Source of the DNA: Prunus persica
Lineage: Eukaryota; Streptophyta; Magnoliopsida; Rosales; Rosaceae
Assembly (NCBI RefSeq): GCF_000346465.2
Contig: NC_034009.1
Location: 40,000,370 to 40,064,369, forward strand
DNA length: 64,000 nucleotides
Reading direction: 5' to 3'
The notes under the pieces were generated by a model. The model had not been told where the DNA came from. It made no database searches and saw only the letters and a program-made list of their open reading frames with translations. The position numbers and the translations under genes are program-made. This document shows, piece after piece, positions 22,601 to 34,320 of this stretch (positions are counted from its first letter, which is position 1; each line of letters starts with the position of its first letter).

Positions 22601-23699
22601 TACACCATGTGAATTCTTATTTGAAAATTTTAAAAACTAAAAACAAAAATAAATAAATCAACAAAACCCAGCAAGCACCCTCCCATAGCCATCCTTAAGT
22701 AGGATGGCCCATTTGATAATCATTCAACTATTTTGATTGGTGGCGGCAAAACTTTACAGTTTGACTCTTTGAGCCATTTTCATACCAAAAAAGTTCTCTA
22801 GCGAATAGCATTAATATCTAATAAATAACGTCTTACTTCAGCCATAACCAGAAATGGGGAATACAAATCAGCCGTGTAACGCCAGCAAACTTTGGTCAAA
22901 CCACAACATATAAAACAAACTTAAAGATACAAAACAGTGTGCAATAAAAAAACTTACCAGAAAATCAAGACTTATGCTCTTATTTTCTGATTTACGCGCA
23001 CCGAAGTCAGTCATTGTTGTTATAATATACACACATATGTTGTTATATATAATTGCGAGAAAGTTAGTAGGCCATATTCTTAAACCAGCTTCAAGGCATG
23101 CCGGGGTATAATCGGTTAGAATAAAAAAAAAGCAGAAAGGCGATGCAAAAGAAATGTTAATCTTGATCAGTTCTTTACCATCAAGCTTGGCTTAATGACT
23201 TCATTAATTTCACTCTTATATTAACTTGTGCAGACATGAGTTTAGTTAAGTTCGCTAGAGTGGATGTGCTCCTCATTCTGCACTCAAGTTCGAATCACCT
23301 TTTTCATAAATTTAAAATAAATAAAAAATTTGTACCGTGTGAATACATTGAATTTAACTTCAATATGTATTGGATCCCTTTCGTGTTAATTAATTAAATT
23401 AGTATCACTTGGAAAGGCTACAGTGCATTTCGTTGGAATAAATTAACTATGAATTAATGGATTTGTTTCTGTTGTATTCAAGAAGTAGTGGGAGGCAGAC
23501 CAACCAAAACAAAAGTTGTGGAGGCTGATAAGCTCATCAAGAAAGGGAAGATATGGACAGAGTAGAGAAACATATGGGGGACCTCAGGCCAATGCAAGCT
23601 CTTTTCCCTTATCTTTCCCCTGTTTTCCTCAACCCTATATTTATCTTTTAAAAAGTTTCCAATATAATGTACTGAAATTTATGAGAGAAATATCTGAGA
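22601..23699. other. intergenic with a SINE-like unit
   Basis: No gene. About 23230-23310 has GAGTTTAGTTAAGTTCG followed by CAAGTTCGAATCACC, resembling pol III A and B boxes. 23480-23640 carries the GGGAGGCAGACCAACC and CAATGCAAGCTCTTTTCC motifs shared with other blocks. Confidence 0.4.
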
Positions 23700-24058
23700 A
23701 ATAGTTTAGTATTATATACAATTATAACAATATTTTCAGCCAAATAAAAGTCTTGGCAAGAAAACGTACAGTTTGATACATACAGTTTGAATTCGTTAAA
23801 TATGAACACTTGAAAGAATGAAAGACTTTGATGGATTTACGTATTTCAGTTCATGTCAGGAGCTTGGCAATGGGCCTAGCTAGCAGGGACACTTCTTCAA
23901 ATCATGCTTTTCATATGGAAATGCAGAGAGATCAGGGCAAAGCAACTTCTTAATTGGTAGACCTACACAGCTTTATTTGTTAGATACGTATTCACAGGCT
24001 TTCCTAGTATCCCTTCTTTGATGAGACCCCAAATTAGCTTCCAGCTAGAATCTGGTGA
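23700..24058 (-). pseudogene. fragment of the last exon and 3' flank of the membrane-protein gene
   Basis: The block aligns with 31965-32410, the 3' flank plus exon 3 of the gene at 32102-33916. Shared landmarks are ATGGGCCTAGC, CACAGGCTTTCCTAGTATCC (CATAGGCTTTCCGAGGATCC in the gene), CCTTCTTTGATGAG and TTCTAGC near the exon start. It has an internal deletion of about 80 bases and numerous frame-breaking changes, and no exons 1 or 2. A passenger of a segmental duplication. Confidence 0.8.
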
Positions 24059-24436
24059 ACGAATAAGAAACCGATTATCAGAAGAGAATGGCTTCTCACT
24101 CAATTAATTATCTGAAATTCCTAATTTAAATCAGCTTCCTATCATACTAATTAACCTTGTAAATTCCAATTAGTAAAGGAAATTAAGTGTAAGAGTATGC
24201 CAATACTCTTCTACATAATTTTTTTTTCAAACTTCAAATCTCTCTTACACTCAGTTGAAGGAAACCTAAGCCTTCTTCTATACTATAGACGACTAATCAC
24301 AGTTTGCAAATTAAACCAAACTTACACCTCTCTCAAAGACTAGACGCTACCTCTAAGCCGGTAGAAAACCAGCACATGTGATGTGAATGAACAAAGGGAT
24401 AAGGATATGGGGTGGAAAAGGCCAAGGAGAAACTTA
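24059..24436. other. 3' flank of DUF247 gene 1
   Basis: AT-rich downstream DNA with no further gene. Confidence 0.4.
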
Positions 24437-25792
24437 CTATTGTTGCGCAGCAGAGATAATAGAGCACACCGTCTGTACGAAAGTGAGCATAAGGAAAATA
24501 GCAGCTGCAACAATTTCCTTAGTTGTCCAAGGTGAGTTGAAGAAATGTTTTACCAAATATTCCTTCCATCTGTGCCTAAACATTCTGTAGTACTTGTTCA
24601 GGTTTTCACAAAGAGTGGTGAAGTAGAACTCATCGGCCATAATGACGCCGTCAGCAAGGTTCTTGATCGTAGTACAGGCTTTAGTGCTGTCACCTAGCTT
24701 GTTTTCAACAATTCCATTCTTAACAAGCAACGCCACGTCCTCCGGGGTGTTCACAAGAATGTTTAAGATGACAACATAATCATTTATGTAATTTTCTACC
24801 TTCTTGCATAGGGTTTGTTCAAAGACAAGGAGATTTGTGAGTGTGACCTCTGATTGATCACTTATTGTTATTTTTGGAATTTCCAAAATGCCATCGTCAA
24901 TATTGAACCGAATGTCGAATATGTTTGTGCTTGACCCCTTCTTAAACTTGACCCCTGCTCGGTATAACTGTGTCATGCTCGGTATGGTTTGGGTTTCAAG
25001 TTGCCCTCGAGCTTGTGGTACATCCATTACACATGATGACATCATGCCTATGGTTAGGGTTTGGAATGGTTCTTGAACTTGTGGCACTTTCGATTTTAAT
25101 TGTGGAGGCAATGGATATAACTTTCTAACAAAATCAACAAAATGCTCTACCTGATGAGGAGGACGTATCCGGGTCAAAGTGTCTTCCATGTCCTTCATAT
25201 GCATTAGAGTTTTGAAGAAATGGTAAGAAAGATCAATAATTGTCGTCTGGATGCCAACTATATTTCTTTCATGATCGAAAAGATCCTCAAGAATGAAGAA
25301 AGGCAGCTGATTTTCAAGCATCCGCATGTCAGGCCATACATCCTCCAACATCCTTGGTTGGTTAAATATACGATCATTCTCAACCCGCAAATGCTTGTAA
25401 CAGAACCTCAACAAGACCTCGATGATGAAGGCCGCATCCACCAGAATGATTCTTACAAATTCATCGCGGCTAAACCCAATGGTCTCTGCATAACAACTGC
25501 GCAGTTTTGCTTCTTGGGCCCTTATTTTCTTTATAAAATATTCCAAACTTACATTGGTCCGACGTAAAAAATCTTGTAGGTACCTATTTTTAAGCTCTTC
25601 CATGGCTTTCAGGGCTTCTTTTCCATGGTGAAGGGGGCCTATAGACACAACCTGAGGCGTGTAGGCTTGTTCACTTACGCGCCGTAATCGCTTAGGAACT
25701 CTGTAGATGCAACATGAAGGGGACAGGGGAGGCAATCTGTCCAACACCTCACTCATTGAAGTTACTAATGGATCATGATTGATTAATTCCAT
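24437..25792 (-). CDS. DUF247 (UPF0481) protein, gene 1
   Basis: A single uninterrupted exon of 451 residues, full length for the family. The N-terminal signature runs from CCIYRVPKRLRRVSEQAY through YTPQVVSIGPLHHGKEAL, followed by ELKNRYLQDFLRR, a DEFVRIILVDAAFIIEVLLR helix and MLENQLPFFILEDLFDH. After a variable middle (residues ~215-275) comes the conserved TQLYRAGVKFKKG motif, and the chain ends in one hydrophobic segment (IVAAAIFLMLTFVQTVCSII) as a tail anchor. DUF247 proteins are plant-specific, mostly of unknown biochemical function; in grasses two members are pollen determinants at the S and Z self-incompatibility loci. Nothing here links this copy to that role. It shares strand and a duplicated neighbourhood with the copy at 29166-30545. 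Confidence 0.93.
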   Translation of the reverse strand: MELINHDPLVTSMSEVLDRLPPLSPSCCIYRVPKRLRRVSEQAYTPQVVSIGPLHHGKEALKAMEELKNRYLQDFLRRTNVSLEYFIKKIRAQEAKLRSCYAETIGFSRDEFVRIILVDAAFIIEVLLRFCYKHLRVENDRIFNQPRMLEDVWPDMRMLENQLPFFILEDLFDHERNIVGIQTTIIDLSYHFFKTLMHMKDMEDTLTRIRPPHQVEHFVDFVRKLYPLPPQLKSKVPQVQEPFQTLTIGMMSSCVMDVPQARGQLETQTIPSMTQLYRAGVKFKKGSSTNIFDIRFNIDDGILEIPKITISDQSEVTLTNLLVFEQTLCKKVENYINDYVVILNILVNTPEDVALLVKNGIVENKLGDSTKACTTIKNLADGVIMADEFYFTTLCENLNKYYRMFRHRWKEYLVKHFFNSPWTTKEIVAAAIFLMLTFVQTVCSIISAAQQ

Positions 25793-26760
25793 TTTCCTCT
25801 AATAGATGGCAATGATGATATGACAATCCTGGCTACAATCAACAAATATTGCATTAACTAGGAACATTCCAAGATGCTCCGACCAAATATTGCACCACAA
25901 TCAACAAATATATAACATTTCTAATTTGATGTAATTGATCTTAGTTTTTCTTTTTTCTAATTAAATTTCTAACATCCTAACAACTTATATATAACATTTC
26001 ATCAAAGTGACAAATTAACAATTCTGTTATTGATGTGTAGGTAGTAAATAGTGATAACCAATAAGAAAATGTCAAGAGCCAGAAAAATAATAAAAATAAC
26101 AAAGGCGAATTTTCAATTTAAGCAAATACCATAAATGTCAAATCGAATTGAACCAAACTAATTATGATTTGACTCAGTTCGGTCCAATATTACACTTTTT
26201 TAATGTTAAAACTTAAAAAATAAAAATAAAAACCTCTCCAATTGATTTAATTTGGCTAGTTTGAACAAGTCCATCGGCTTACCTCATTTATAAAGTAGAA
26301 GAAGCAAACAAAATGCAAATCTATTTGGAGAACATATATGTTAACATGAAACTAGGTCAATTATCGAATATGGATTTAGCTAGATTAGCTATATTCTTGT
26401 TTGAAGCTTGTAATAAAGCAAATTCTGAAGAAGAAGAAAAAAAAACGATAGCAGATAGTACAAAAAACAATAGACAGACCAAAATTCCAATATTGAATGA
26501 AAGAAGAAACTTAGAACATCCCTTTGCTTAATTCCAACTACCAACTACCAAATGAAACATTATGACTTGAAAAGAAAAAACCAAAAACAAAAAAGCAAAA
26601 AAGAGAAGTGAATTTGCAGACCTTGTATGTATGTATATATAAACAGGGCCAAGATTGTTGTGCCTCTGGTAGATTTCTAGAAAAGCTCAGTGCTCCTCTG
26701 GTATAGATATATGAAATAGAAATCTTGCCTCAATAATGGGAACATGGTGGGGGCTATATA
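25793..26760. other. intergenic upstream of DUF247 gene 1
   Basis: AT-rich; the ORF at 26313-26531 is lysine-rich low complexity and unsupported. It contains the promoter of the DUF247 gene by position, but I see no clear element. Confidence 0.4.
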
Positions 26761-27052
26761 TGTAATAAGAATGAGTTGCTTGGTCAACAGATGAGAGAGC
26801 TTCCTTGCTATTTCAAGGAACGTGTATGTTTGTTGTGTGTTTGACAATAAGCAGATAACTTGCATTAAAATCCATGCATCCAGAGAGTACTATTTGTTTT
26901 TCTGGGTAGCTTCTGTAGATCATTTCTGATTATCTTTATTCATTTTATTAATCATTTTATCAATCATTAGTGTTGAATAAAAAGTTCTGAAGTCATGCCT
27001 TGGGGTTATAACCTTTAAAATAGGTGTGAACAACCACGGTTATTCATCAAAC
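26761..27052. repeat. direct repeat, copy 1 (partner 31196-31464)
   Basis: TGTAATAAGAATGAGTTGCT through GTGTGAACAACCACGG matches the partner closely, with one ~20-base insertion after TTTGACAATAA. Copies lie upstream of each of the two intact DUF247 genes, in the same orientation, marking the segmental duplication. Confidence 0.9.
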
Positions 27053-29165
27053 TTATCCATGTCTCAGTTTGTTCTTTTTGTTCTTATCTTTGACATTTAA
27101 ATGTTCTTCTTTTTTCTAGCTTTAATCTACTCTTTTACCTAACATCCCCATAATTCTAATAACTATATATTGTGTGTTTGACAATATAAGAAAATTAAAG
27201 GGCCGATGGTACGTTAAAGTGTTCTCCTTCATCCTAATTAGGGTTACACGTATATGTAGATAACTTGTACGTATAACCATTGGTTTTTCGAGGTAGGTTC
27301 CATTATAGAGAATCTAGAGATCATCATTTCTGATTATCTTTATCCAATTTATTAATCATTTTATAAATCATTAATGTGGGACTTGCATGGTGTTGCCATT
27401 TGCTGTTATTATAAATGAGAACACAATAATAACATTTCTAAATTTCTAGTATATCCATAATTATTTTATATCCTCAATTTTAGGGATTAAGTTTCTAACA
27501 ATTCAAATCCTGATTAATTTTAGTTCTTGCCATGTCCATGTGACTTTTAACCTAATAATAGATCCCGAGCCTCTGCATTTAGAATTCGTGCATTTATTCG
27601 CATTTTGTGAAATCTTAGCCACTCAAATAATCTAATGGCTTAGATCAGTCCCTATCAGCTTGCTAGGATAATCTCTTTTTTTCTCCCAAATGACGATAAC
27701 TCCGTGACTCTCTTCATAGCCCAAAAACCCAAACTTTCTCAAACGGCTTCTTCTTTCCTGCAACTTAATCTCCAATTGCAGCTTTCGACCAAAAATAAAA
27801 AAGCAATCTCCAATTGCAGCAACTTTGAGCAATTTCTCCTTCTCTCTCTGAAATATCAAATCTGAAGTCAAGCAAATCAAACTCCAATTATTTATTTTGG
27901 CTTTCGCTGGAAATATTGATAATTGGAGGAGTTTCATAAATGGCAAAGCAGAGGTTTTGAGAAAGCAAAAGTCAGTGAAGTGAAGCAGCTCGTTCCAGTC
28001 AGCGGTGCACCTATTGTCCCTAACTCTCTCCTCCAACCGGCGTCGTTGTGATCGGTCTACTGGGTTTCGAATATGTTTTAAACGATGTTTTTACCCGTAT
28101 CTCCATCGAAGAGCTCCGAAACGGGCACGGTGTGGATTGCTTGGTGGTGTTCAAAGTCTGTGGTTTCGTGAAATCCAAGCACGTTAACTATAACGTTAAC
28201 ATCAGTTTTGGCAAACGAAAAAAAAAAATTAAAGATTGATGATGTGTCATATGTTAGGTGGTTAGATTATTTGGGTGGCTTAGCTTTTACGAAATACGGA
28301 TAAATGCACGAATTCTTAATGTAGAGACTTGTGATCCCCTAATAATGTACATCATACAAACTATATTTAATATTTCTAAAAAAGAAAAGAAAATATATTC
28401 AATACAAATATACGCTGGGGGTGGTATTTTGTATCAATGTGGCATGTACAAACGTGCCTACAAAATTGTCCACCAACAATAATTTACCTATCTTTTCAAG
28501 TAAACTATTTTTCAGGTTATTTATTTTTTGGTAAATTATTTTTCCAGGCGTGTACAATAATTTACCTATCTTTGTAGGTAAACTATTTTTTTCAGGTACC
28601 TATATTTTCTGGCTAAGGACTTACGTGTATCTCTAAGTCCATAGGAATTTTGTCATTATCAATCTGAACCAAGGGAAATCGAGTAAAAATACGAATAGAA
28701 AAGAGAAAAGGACAGCTTGTTTGGGTAATAAGGATAAAAGATCCAGAGGATTCATTGGATTGGATGGCATTAATTGATCACGCAAGAATAGAGAGACATA
28801 TAGGCGGAACTGAGGCCAATGCAAGCTCTTTTCCCCCTGTTTTTTCCCCGGTTTTCCTCTGTATTCCGGGTATGTAATGTACATGGGAAAAGTTTGTCCA
28901 GGTTACAAAAGGTCCTAAAAAAAGTCAGCCAACAGATATGAAAAACGCTACAAATTTCAACACAAAAATGAATCTCTCATTACCACACACATGCTAAAAA
29001 GTTGCGACAAATAAACCACACAATAAAATCTCCAAACTCACAAAGAAACCACTATCACGCTTGCTTCTTTTTTTTGGGACGAATCTCACACTTGCTTCAA
29101 GGAAACCTGGCAGTGGGGAAAAAGATACAGAGAACACGGTAAATGAGACTTGTTGTGGTTCATGC
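27053..29165. other. intergenic, no supported gene
   Basis: 27640-28240 has longer ORFs on both strands (27632-28036 minus; 28048-28239 plus) and somewhat higher GC, but no domain I recognise and no splice model that improves them. It could be a gene relic. 28480-28615 is a small imperfect tandem repeat (AATTTACCTATCTTT twice). 28660-28880 repeats motifs seen at 3870 and 23590. Confidence 0.35.
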
Positions 29166-30545
29166 TCAAGCAACAGAGATAATAGAACACACAGTTTGGA
29201 TAAGAGTGAGTATGAGGAGAACAACAGCAGCAATGACAGAGAGAGTTCGCCAAGGTGTGTTGAAATAATTGTGTCTCAAATTTGCCATCATTTTGTGCCT
29301 TTTCGAACTGTAGTACCTGTTCAGGTCTTCACAAAGACTAGCAAATGTGAAGTTTTCGTCAGAACAAATCCCAAGGCCAAGGTTGTTAAATAGAGCAGAC
29401 AACTCTTTCCTGTCACCTAGAATATTTTCAATAATTCCACGCTCAACAAGCAAATCCACATCAATTGCGTTGTTCACAAAACCATCCATGATGGTCATAT
29501 AATCACATATATGATTGTGCATGTAATGACACTGCTCAAAGGCAAGAAGATTTCTAAGTGAGATCTCTGTGTCATCGTCTACTCGGATCTTTGGAATTTC
29601 GCAAATCCCATTAGTGAATCGTATGTCAAATAAGTTTTTCATTGATCCCACCTTAAACTCCACTCCTGCCTGGTATAGCTCTGTCACGCTAGGTGTTAGG
29701 CTAGGTGTTACGCTAGTTTTTACGCGAGTTGTTGTAGTTACATAACCTAATGGTATTAATTCAACTTCTGATTGGCATCCTAATGGTATTAATTCAACTT
29801 CTGATTGGCATAACGATCTTAAAATAAGATCCAAAAAATGTTCTACTTTTTTTGTAGAACTTAGTCTGTCTAAAATGGACTCTTGATCTGCATCTCTCAT
29901 CAGAGTCATTCTCGAAGTGAAGAATTTGAGAGAAAGATCAGTTACAAATGTTGAAAGCCTGTCGTCAGAATCAGAAGGGAGTGTACCTTGTTGTAGGTAA
30001 AAAAGATCCTCGAGAATGAAGATTGGTAGTTGATTCTCAAGCAATTGCATGTCAGTCTCTAGATCCAGAATAATCTTTGGTTTCTTAAATATGGCGTCAT
30101 TTTCTTTTATCGGTGTCCTGCCATTGTGTTTCAACAAGAGCTCTACGATGAATGCGGCATCTACTAGAATGATTCTTACAAATTCATCACTGCTAAATCC
30201 ATTGGTTTCTGCATAACAACTTCTTAATCTTGCTTCTCGGTCTCTAATTTTCTTTATGCAATCCTCCAAGCTTACTTTGGTCCGACATAGAAATTCCTGT
30301 AGGTACCTCTTTTTATGCTCTTCCATGGCTTCTAACCCTTTCTTGCCATGGTGGAGTGGACCTATAGAGACTACCTGAGGTGTGTATGCGTTTTCATTTA
30401 CACGTCTGAATCGCTCTGGAACTCTGTAAATACAACATGAAGAGGATATAGGAGATAACCTACCCAATTCCTGTCTCATGGAAGTTTCTAATGGAATGTA
30501 TGGGTTCTCTGTATCAACTGCAGCAGCTTGATTGATTCCTTCCAT
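29166..30545 (-). CDS. DUF247 (UPF0481) protein, gene 2
   Basis: A single intact exon of 459 residues. The family signatures are in order: CCIYRVPERFRRVNENAY, YTPQVVSIGPLHHGKKGL, EEHKKRYLQEFLCRTKVSL, SDEFVRIILVDAAFIVELL, LLENQLPIFILEDLFYL, VTELYQAGVEFKVGSMKN, FDIRFTNGICEIPKI and a C-terminal membrane segment VIAAVVLLILTLIQTVCSII. The N-terminus has about 12 more residues than gene 1 (MEGINQAAAVDTENP). The variable middle contains an exact 33-bp duplication (29746-29811) that doubles CQSEVELIPLG. Function is unknown; the likely topology is a cytosolic domain with a C-terminal membrane anchor. It is probably the closest neighbour-copy of gene 1 and the model for the pseudogenes at 10.4 and 22.4 kb. 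Confidence 0.93.
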   Translation of the reverse strand: MEGINQAAAVDTENPYIPLETSMRQELGRLSPISSSCCIYRVPERFRRVNENAYTPQVVSIGPLHHGKKGLEAMEEHKKRYLQEFLCRTKVSLEDCIKKIRDREARLRSCYAETNGFSSDEFVRIILVDAAFIVELLLKHNGRTPIKENDAIFKKPKIILDLETDMQLLENQLPIFILEDLFYLQQGTLPSDSDDRLSTFVTDLSLKFFTSRMTLMRDADQESILDRLSSTKKVEHFLDLILRSLCQSEVELIPLGCQSEVELIPLGYVTTTTRVKTSVTPSLTPSVTELYQAGVEFKVGSMKNLFDIRFTNGICEIPKIRVDDDTEISLRNLLAFEQCHYMHNHICDYMTIMDGFVNNAIDVDLLVERGIIENILGDRKELSALFNNLGLGICSDENFTFASLCEDLNRYYSSKRHKMMANLRHNYFNTPWRTLSVIAAVVLLILTLIQTVCSIISVA

Positions 30546-31195
30546 TTTCCTCTTGATGCACTATAAAACAGAAGATAAGAAACTAAAAACTTCAATAAAA
30601 TGGATATCTGCAAGTAGAACAAGGAGAAGGATATATATATATATTATCAAGATGTAATGGATGCAGTCTACATGCTCCCTTTTCAATTGCAGTCCAACAA
30701 CCTTTTGCTTCGCCAAGTAAGTATATCCACAATTTTTAAGGAATTTACAATATATGTCATTATCAGATATGAAAGTCATATAAAAACACCTCCCTAAAAT
30801 TTGAGCGTCTCCTAAAAAAGGAAGTGAGTTTAGGGAATGTACTAAAAGCTTCAAGAAACTAAAAGCACCTTCTAAAAGTTTACATTTACATTTCCGTGAA
30901 AGATAAGAAACTAAAAGCTTCAAGAAAATGGAAATGTACTAGAAAAGGAAGTGAGTTAAATTTACACCTGTATGTTCAAAGGACCAAGTTGGTCGATTAG
31001 AAGAGAAGCTCAATGCAGCTTACTTGGTTCCTCTGGTAGATGAAAATATAATTTTTCTCCTGTAAGGTGATGGGCTATATAGAACAACTTTTTTGTTTTA
31101 ATGTTTATGTGGGACGCGTTTTGCCAGATTAAATTAATGTCTTCTAGCTTTATCTTTTCCATAGTCGTTCACGTACGTGACGTCCCCCAATAATT
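30546..31195. other. intergenic upstream of DUF247 gene 2
   Basis: No gene. Near 31072 GGGCTATATAGAACAAC is a third copy of the motif in the blocks at 20.3 and 22.0 kb. Confidence 0.4.
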
Positions 31196-31464
31196 TGTAA
31201 TAAGAAAGAGTTGCTCGGTCAACAGATCAGAGAGCTTCCTTGCTATGTTCAAGGAACGTGTAAGTTTGTTGTGTGTTTGACAATAATCCATGCATCCAGA
31301 GAGTACTATTTGTTTTTCTGGGTACCTACCTTCTGTAGATCATTTCTGATTATCTTTATTCATTTTATAAATCATTGATGTTGAATAAAAAGTTCTGAAG
31401 TCATGCCTTGGGGTTATAACCTTTAAAATAGGTGTGAACAACCATGGTGATTCATCAAATTTAT
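31196..31464. repeat. direct repeat, copy 2 (partner 26761-27052)
   Basis: Close match to the partner, including CCATGCATCCAGAGAGTACT and CATGCCTTGGGGTTATAACC. A shorter third repetition of its end (GTGTGAACCATGGTGATTCA) follows at about 31548-31570. Confidence 0.9.
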
Positions 31465-32101
31465 CCAATTTATTAATCATTTTATCGATCGTTAGTGTTG
31501 AATGGAAAGTTCTAAAGTCATATCTTAAGCTAATTACCCTTTTAAAATAGGTGTGAACCATGGTGATTCATCAAACTCTTGTTCATGTCAATTTTTTATT
31601 TTGATGGTCAAGCCAAGTCGTGACCTGAATGAGGCCAAGACCGAAATAGACTTTGCATTCATGGTTCCTTTTTCTCTAGGGCTCCTGAAAATCAACCGCC
31701 AGTGAGCGATGGTCGTTAGCATTATTCTTTCTTTCCTCCCTTTCCTCCCTTTCCTCCCTTGAGGTAACGCTACCACTATTTTCCAGTTCTTTTGTACTTT
31801 CTTATAGTCGAGCTCACTGCCCATAGCCGTGCCATTTCCTCTGTTTTGAAAGCAACTAGATAAAGCATTAAGAGGAAGTATAGGTAGTGTGCTAAATTCA
31901 CCCTCTTTCTCAACCCTTTATTTATCTAATTTTCTGAATCCATGTACAAGAGAAATTTCGGACAAACAAAAATAACAATAATATTTTCCAGAAATAAATT
32001 AAATTAAATCTTGGCTGGAAGGCGTACAATTTGAAACATACAATTTGAACCCATTAACTGTCAAAAGTTGATCAAAAATTTGATGGATTACATATTTCAA
32101 C
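31465..32101. other. 3' flank of the membrane-protein gene
   Basis: Non-coding. 31740-31765 has TTTCCTCCC three times in tandem. 31965-32101 is the source-like partner of the duplicated flank at 23700-23830. Confidence 0.4.
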
Positions 32102-33916
32102 TCATTTGAGCTTAGATTTTGAAGACCTCAGAAGAGGCTTTGCAATGGGCCTAGCAGGTGCACTTCTAACAACCTTCTTCACATCGTACTTTACAGATGA
32201 GAAGGCAGCGATTACGGCAATGAGCATAGTTGGGTAGACAAACACAGCTTTCGTAGGATCTGTGTTCATAGGCTTTCCGAGGATCCCTTCTTTGATGAGG
32301 CCCCAAAGCATTAGAAGTGTCCCAAACATGCTCATCCTCCCTCGTTTTAGAAGACCCACCAGGGCTCCGGCCACAGCAAAGTAGCTTCCCGCTAGAACCT
32401 GATGAATTAATCAAACAAACAGAGATGGGATTACTGCTTTATATTGTCAGAAGTGAAAGCCTAATGGCTGGTCTCCTCAAGATAAAATTTAATATCCTTT
32501 AAAACAACAGAAAAGGGAAAGTGTCTGTTGAGAAATGGAACCTCTAAGCGCTGAAGGTCAGTAACTGCAGGGGATTCCTTTGCATTGGTCAAGTTATAGA
32601 TGTCTAATACGTTATTCCAGCTTGGAACAGTCATGTTCCTTACAAGTCCATTTGCAACAGCTCCAGGGAAGAGAAGGGCTTTTACCACAGGAATAGGAAA
32701 GATTTCACTTGCAATCAATTGAGAAGAAGTGACATGCAATGGTGTGGTACACATGCCAGATCTGCATGGAACTCTGTAACAATGAAGAAAAAATAAGAAA
32801 GAGAAGAAACATTAACCCAAAAACAGAGAGTTTTACATTTACCTTTTTCTTCATACATATTTCCACAAAACAGAGTCATTAAATAACAACAAATATTTCC
32901 GTCTGATCAAGACAAGCCAGAGGAAGAAATGGAGCAGCATTACATGTACATAGATCCAGATAAGGCACATACAAATTATGAGCTTGTATCATACAAGAAA
33001 TCTAAAAAGAATACATATTGCTTAAGTAATACAAATAAAATGCATCAGGTTTCTATTATATAGACTGATAAACACCTAAAACGCCAGCATAGGGCAGAAT
33101 GATCATTCCCCACACATGGTACATAGGAATCATGCTCCATCTCAGGACCTACGTGGTGAATCCATAAACCTGGATACTTTACCTAAATGCAATTCTAGCG
33201 TCTTCTGTAAATATCTTCTCTAAGATACTTACAGAAAATAAATACTTCCTCTAATTTTATAGCCTTTCCTTCAAGTTAGAAGTTTGTTCCAAAACTCAAC
33301 CAAGCAAGCATAAGGCCATTGCCACTACTGAGCTTAGCTCAGTTCATTAACTGCCCTGAATTGCTGATCCATATTATGAGGGGTCTCGGGTCCTTGTGAG
33401 AGTATAACAAGTGAACCAAGTACCCTAATTCAACTGTTAACTAAAAACATTGGGCATATCCTAAAGCACAACTTCAGGATTGCAAAATCAAATCAACCAA
33501 TCTAAAACAAACAAGAGATTCATTCCTTTTTTTTTTCTTTTTTCTTTTTTTTAGGTTTTAAAACCAAGTTTAACAATGTGACACTAAGAACTTCAAAATG
33601 CGCATCCAGATTCGATAAACCACGCAACTACAAATACCCAGATGCTAAAACATGAAAATTAGCAAAAACAAAGCATGTCCAGATAGCCTAACAAATGAGA
33701 AACTAGGAATTATATGAAAAGAGAAATGAAAATACAGATTTGGGCACATAGAGGGAGCGAGAGTGGAAATTGATCGAGTGAATTACAGTACCTGAAAAGC
33801 GGGATCTGGAGAATGATTAGGAAGAAGTAGACGCGAGCGGCTATTGAAGAGATGTTGCTTATCCATCCCTTTGACGATTTTGACGATGGTGCTGATGATG
33901 ATGGCGGAGTTGCCAT
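32102..33916 (-). CDS. conserved plant membrane protein of unknown function
   Basis: Exons (minus) 33792-33916, 32542-32773 and 32102-32398 join in frame to 217 residues. The ATG at 33916 opens MATPPSSSAPSSKSSKGW. A hydrophobic stretch follows (residues ~29-41, VYFFLIILQIPLF), then a luminal-looking part with VPCRSGMCTTPLHVTSSQL and VNGL-type loop, then hydrophobic segments in exon 3 (VLAGSYFAVAGALVGLL, MFGTLLMLWGLI and VYPTMLIAVIAAF) and a basic C-terminus rich in K and R. I do not recognise a named domain. Its position between a DUF247 gene and OCP3 suggests it is the counterpart of Arabidopsis At5g11280, from memory. The donor after exon 2 (GAG|GTTCCA) is the least certain site. A decayed duplicate of exon 3 lies at 23.7-24.1 kb. 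Confidence 0.82.
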
Positions 33917-34320
33917 GATTGGCTTCAACTTCAGACACAGAGAGATGACTTTACTAAACTAGAGTTATAGTATGTTTTCTTCTTTGGCGGAGCTACTTGT
34001 GGACGCATCAAACGACGTCGTATTGTTCTTTAACGCAATGTCGTCTGCCTGCAAAAAGCGGTTGTGGGCTTTGACTCATGGTTAGGCCCAGGGCAAAAAT
34101 AACAGTTGAAGCTTACCATTAAAACGGCGCTAAGAGCGGTCGTTTAAGGCGCGCAGACTAAGAGTAGTAGATAAACCTGAACCGAGAGGCAGAAAGGCGG
34201 CGCCTTTTCGTTTTTTCCTCATCGGCGTTTGAGCAGAAGCGGTGCGGTCTGGTGACCTTTAAAACGGCACCGTTTGGGAACACAGGCATTTCTATCTCAT
34301 CTTCCTAACATTGAGAGCAA
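33917..34320. promoter_or_regulatory. 404-bp shared intergenic region between divergent genes
   Basis: It separates the start codons of the membrane-protein gene (minus) and OCP3 (plus). It is less AT-rich than its surroundings and contains AAACGACGTCG near 34011, and AAAACGGCGC and AAAACGGCACCG near 34122 and 34262. A bidirectional promoter is likely from spacing alone. Confidence 0.5.

Noticed and set aside
27632..28239. ORFs on both strands that might be a gene
   Set aside because: No domain, no conserved motif that I recognise, and no splice model; kept only as a possible relic in the intergenic note.
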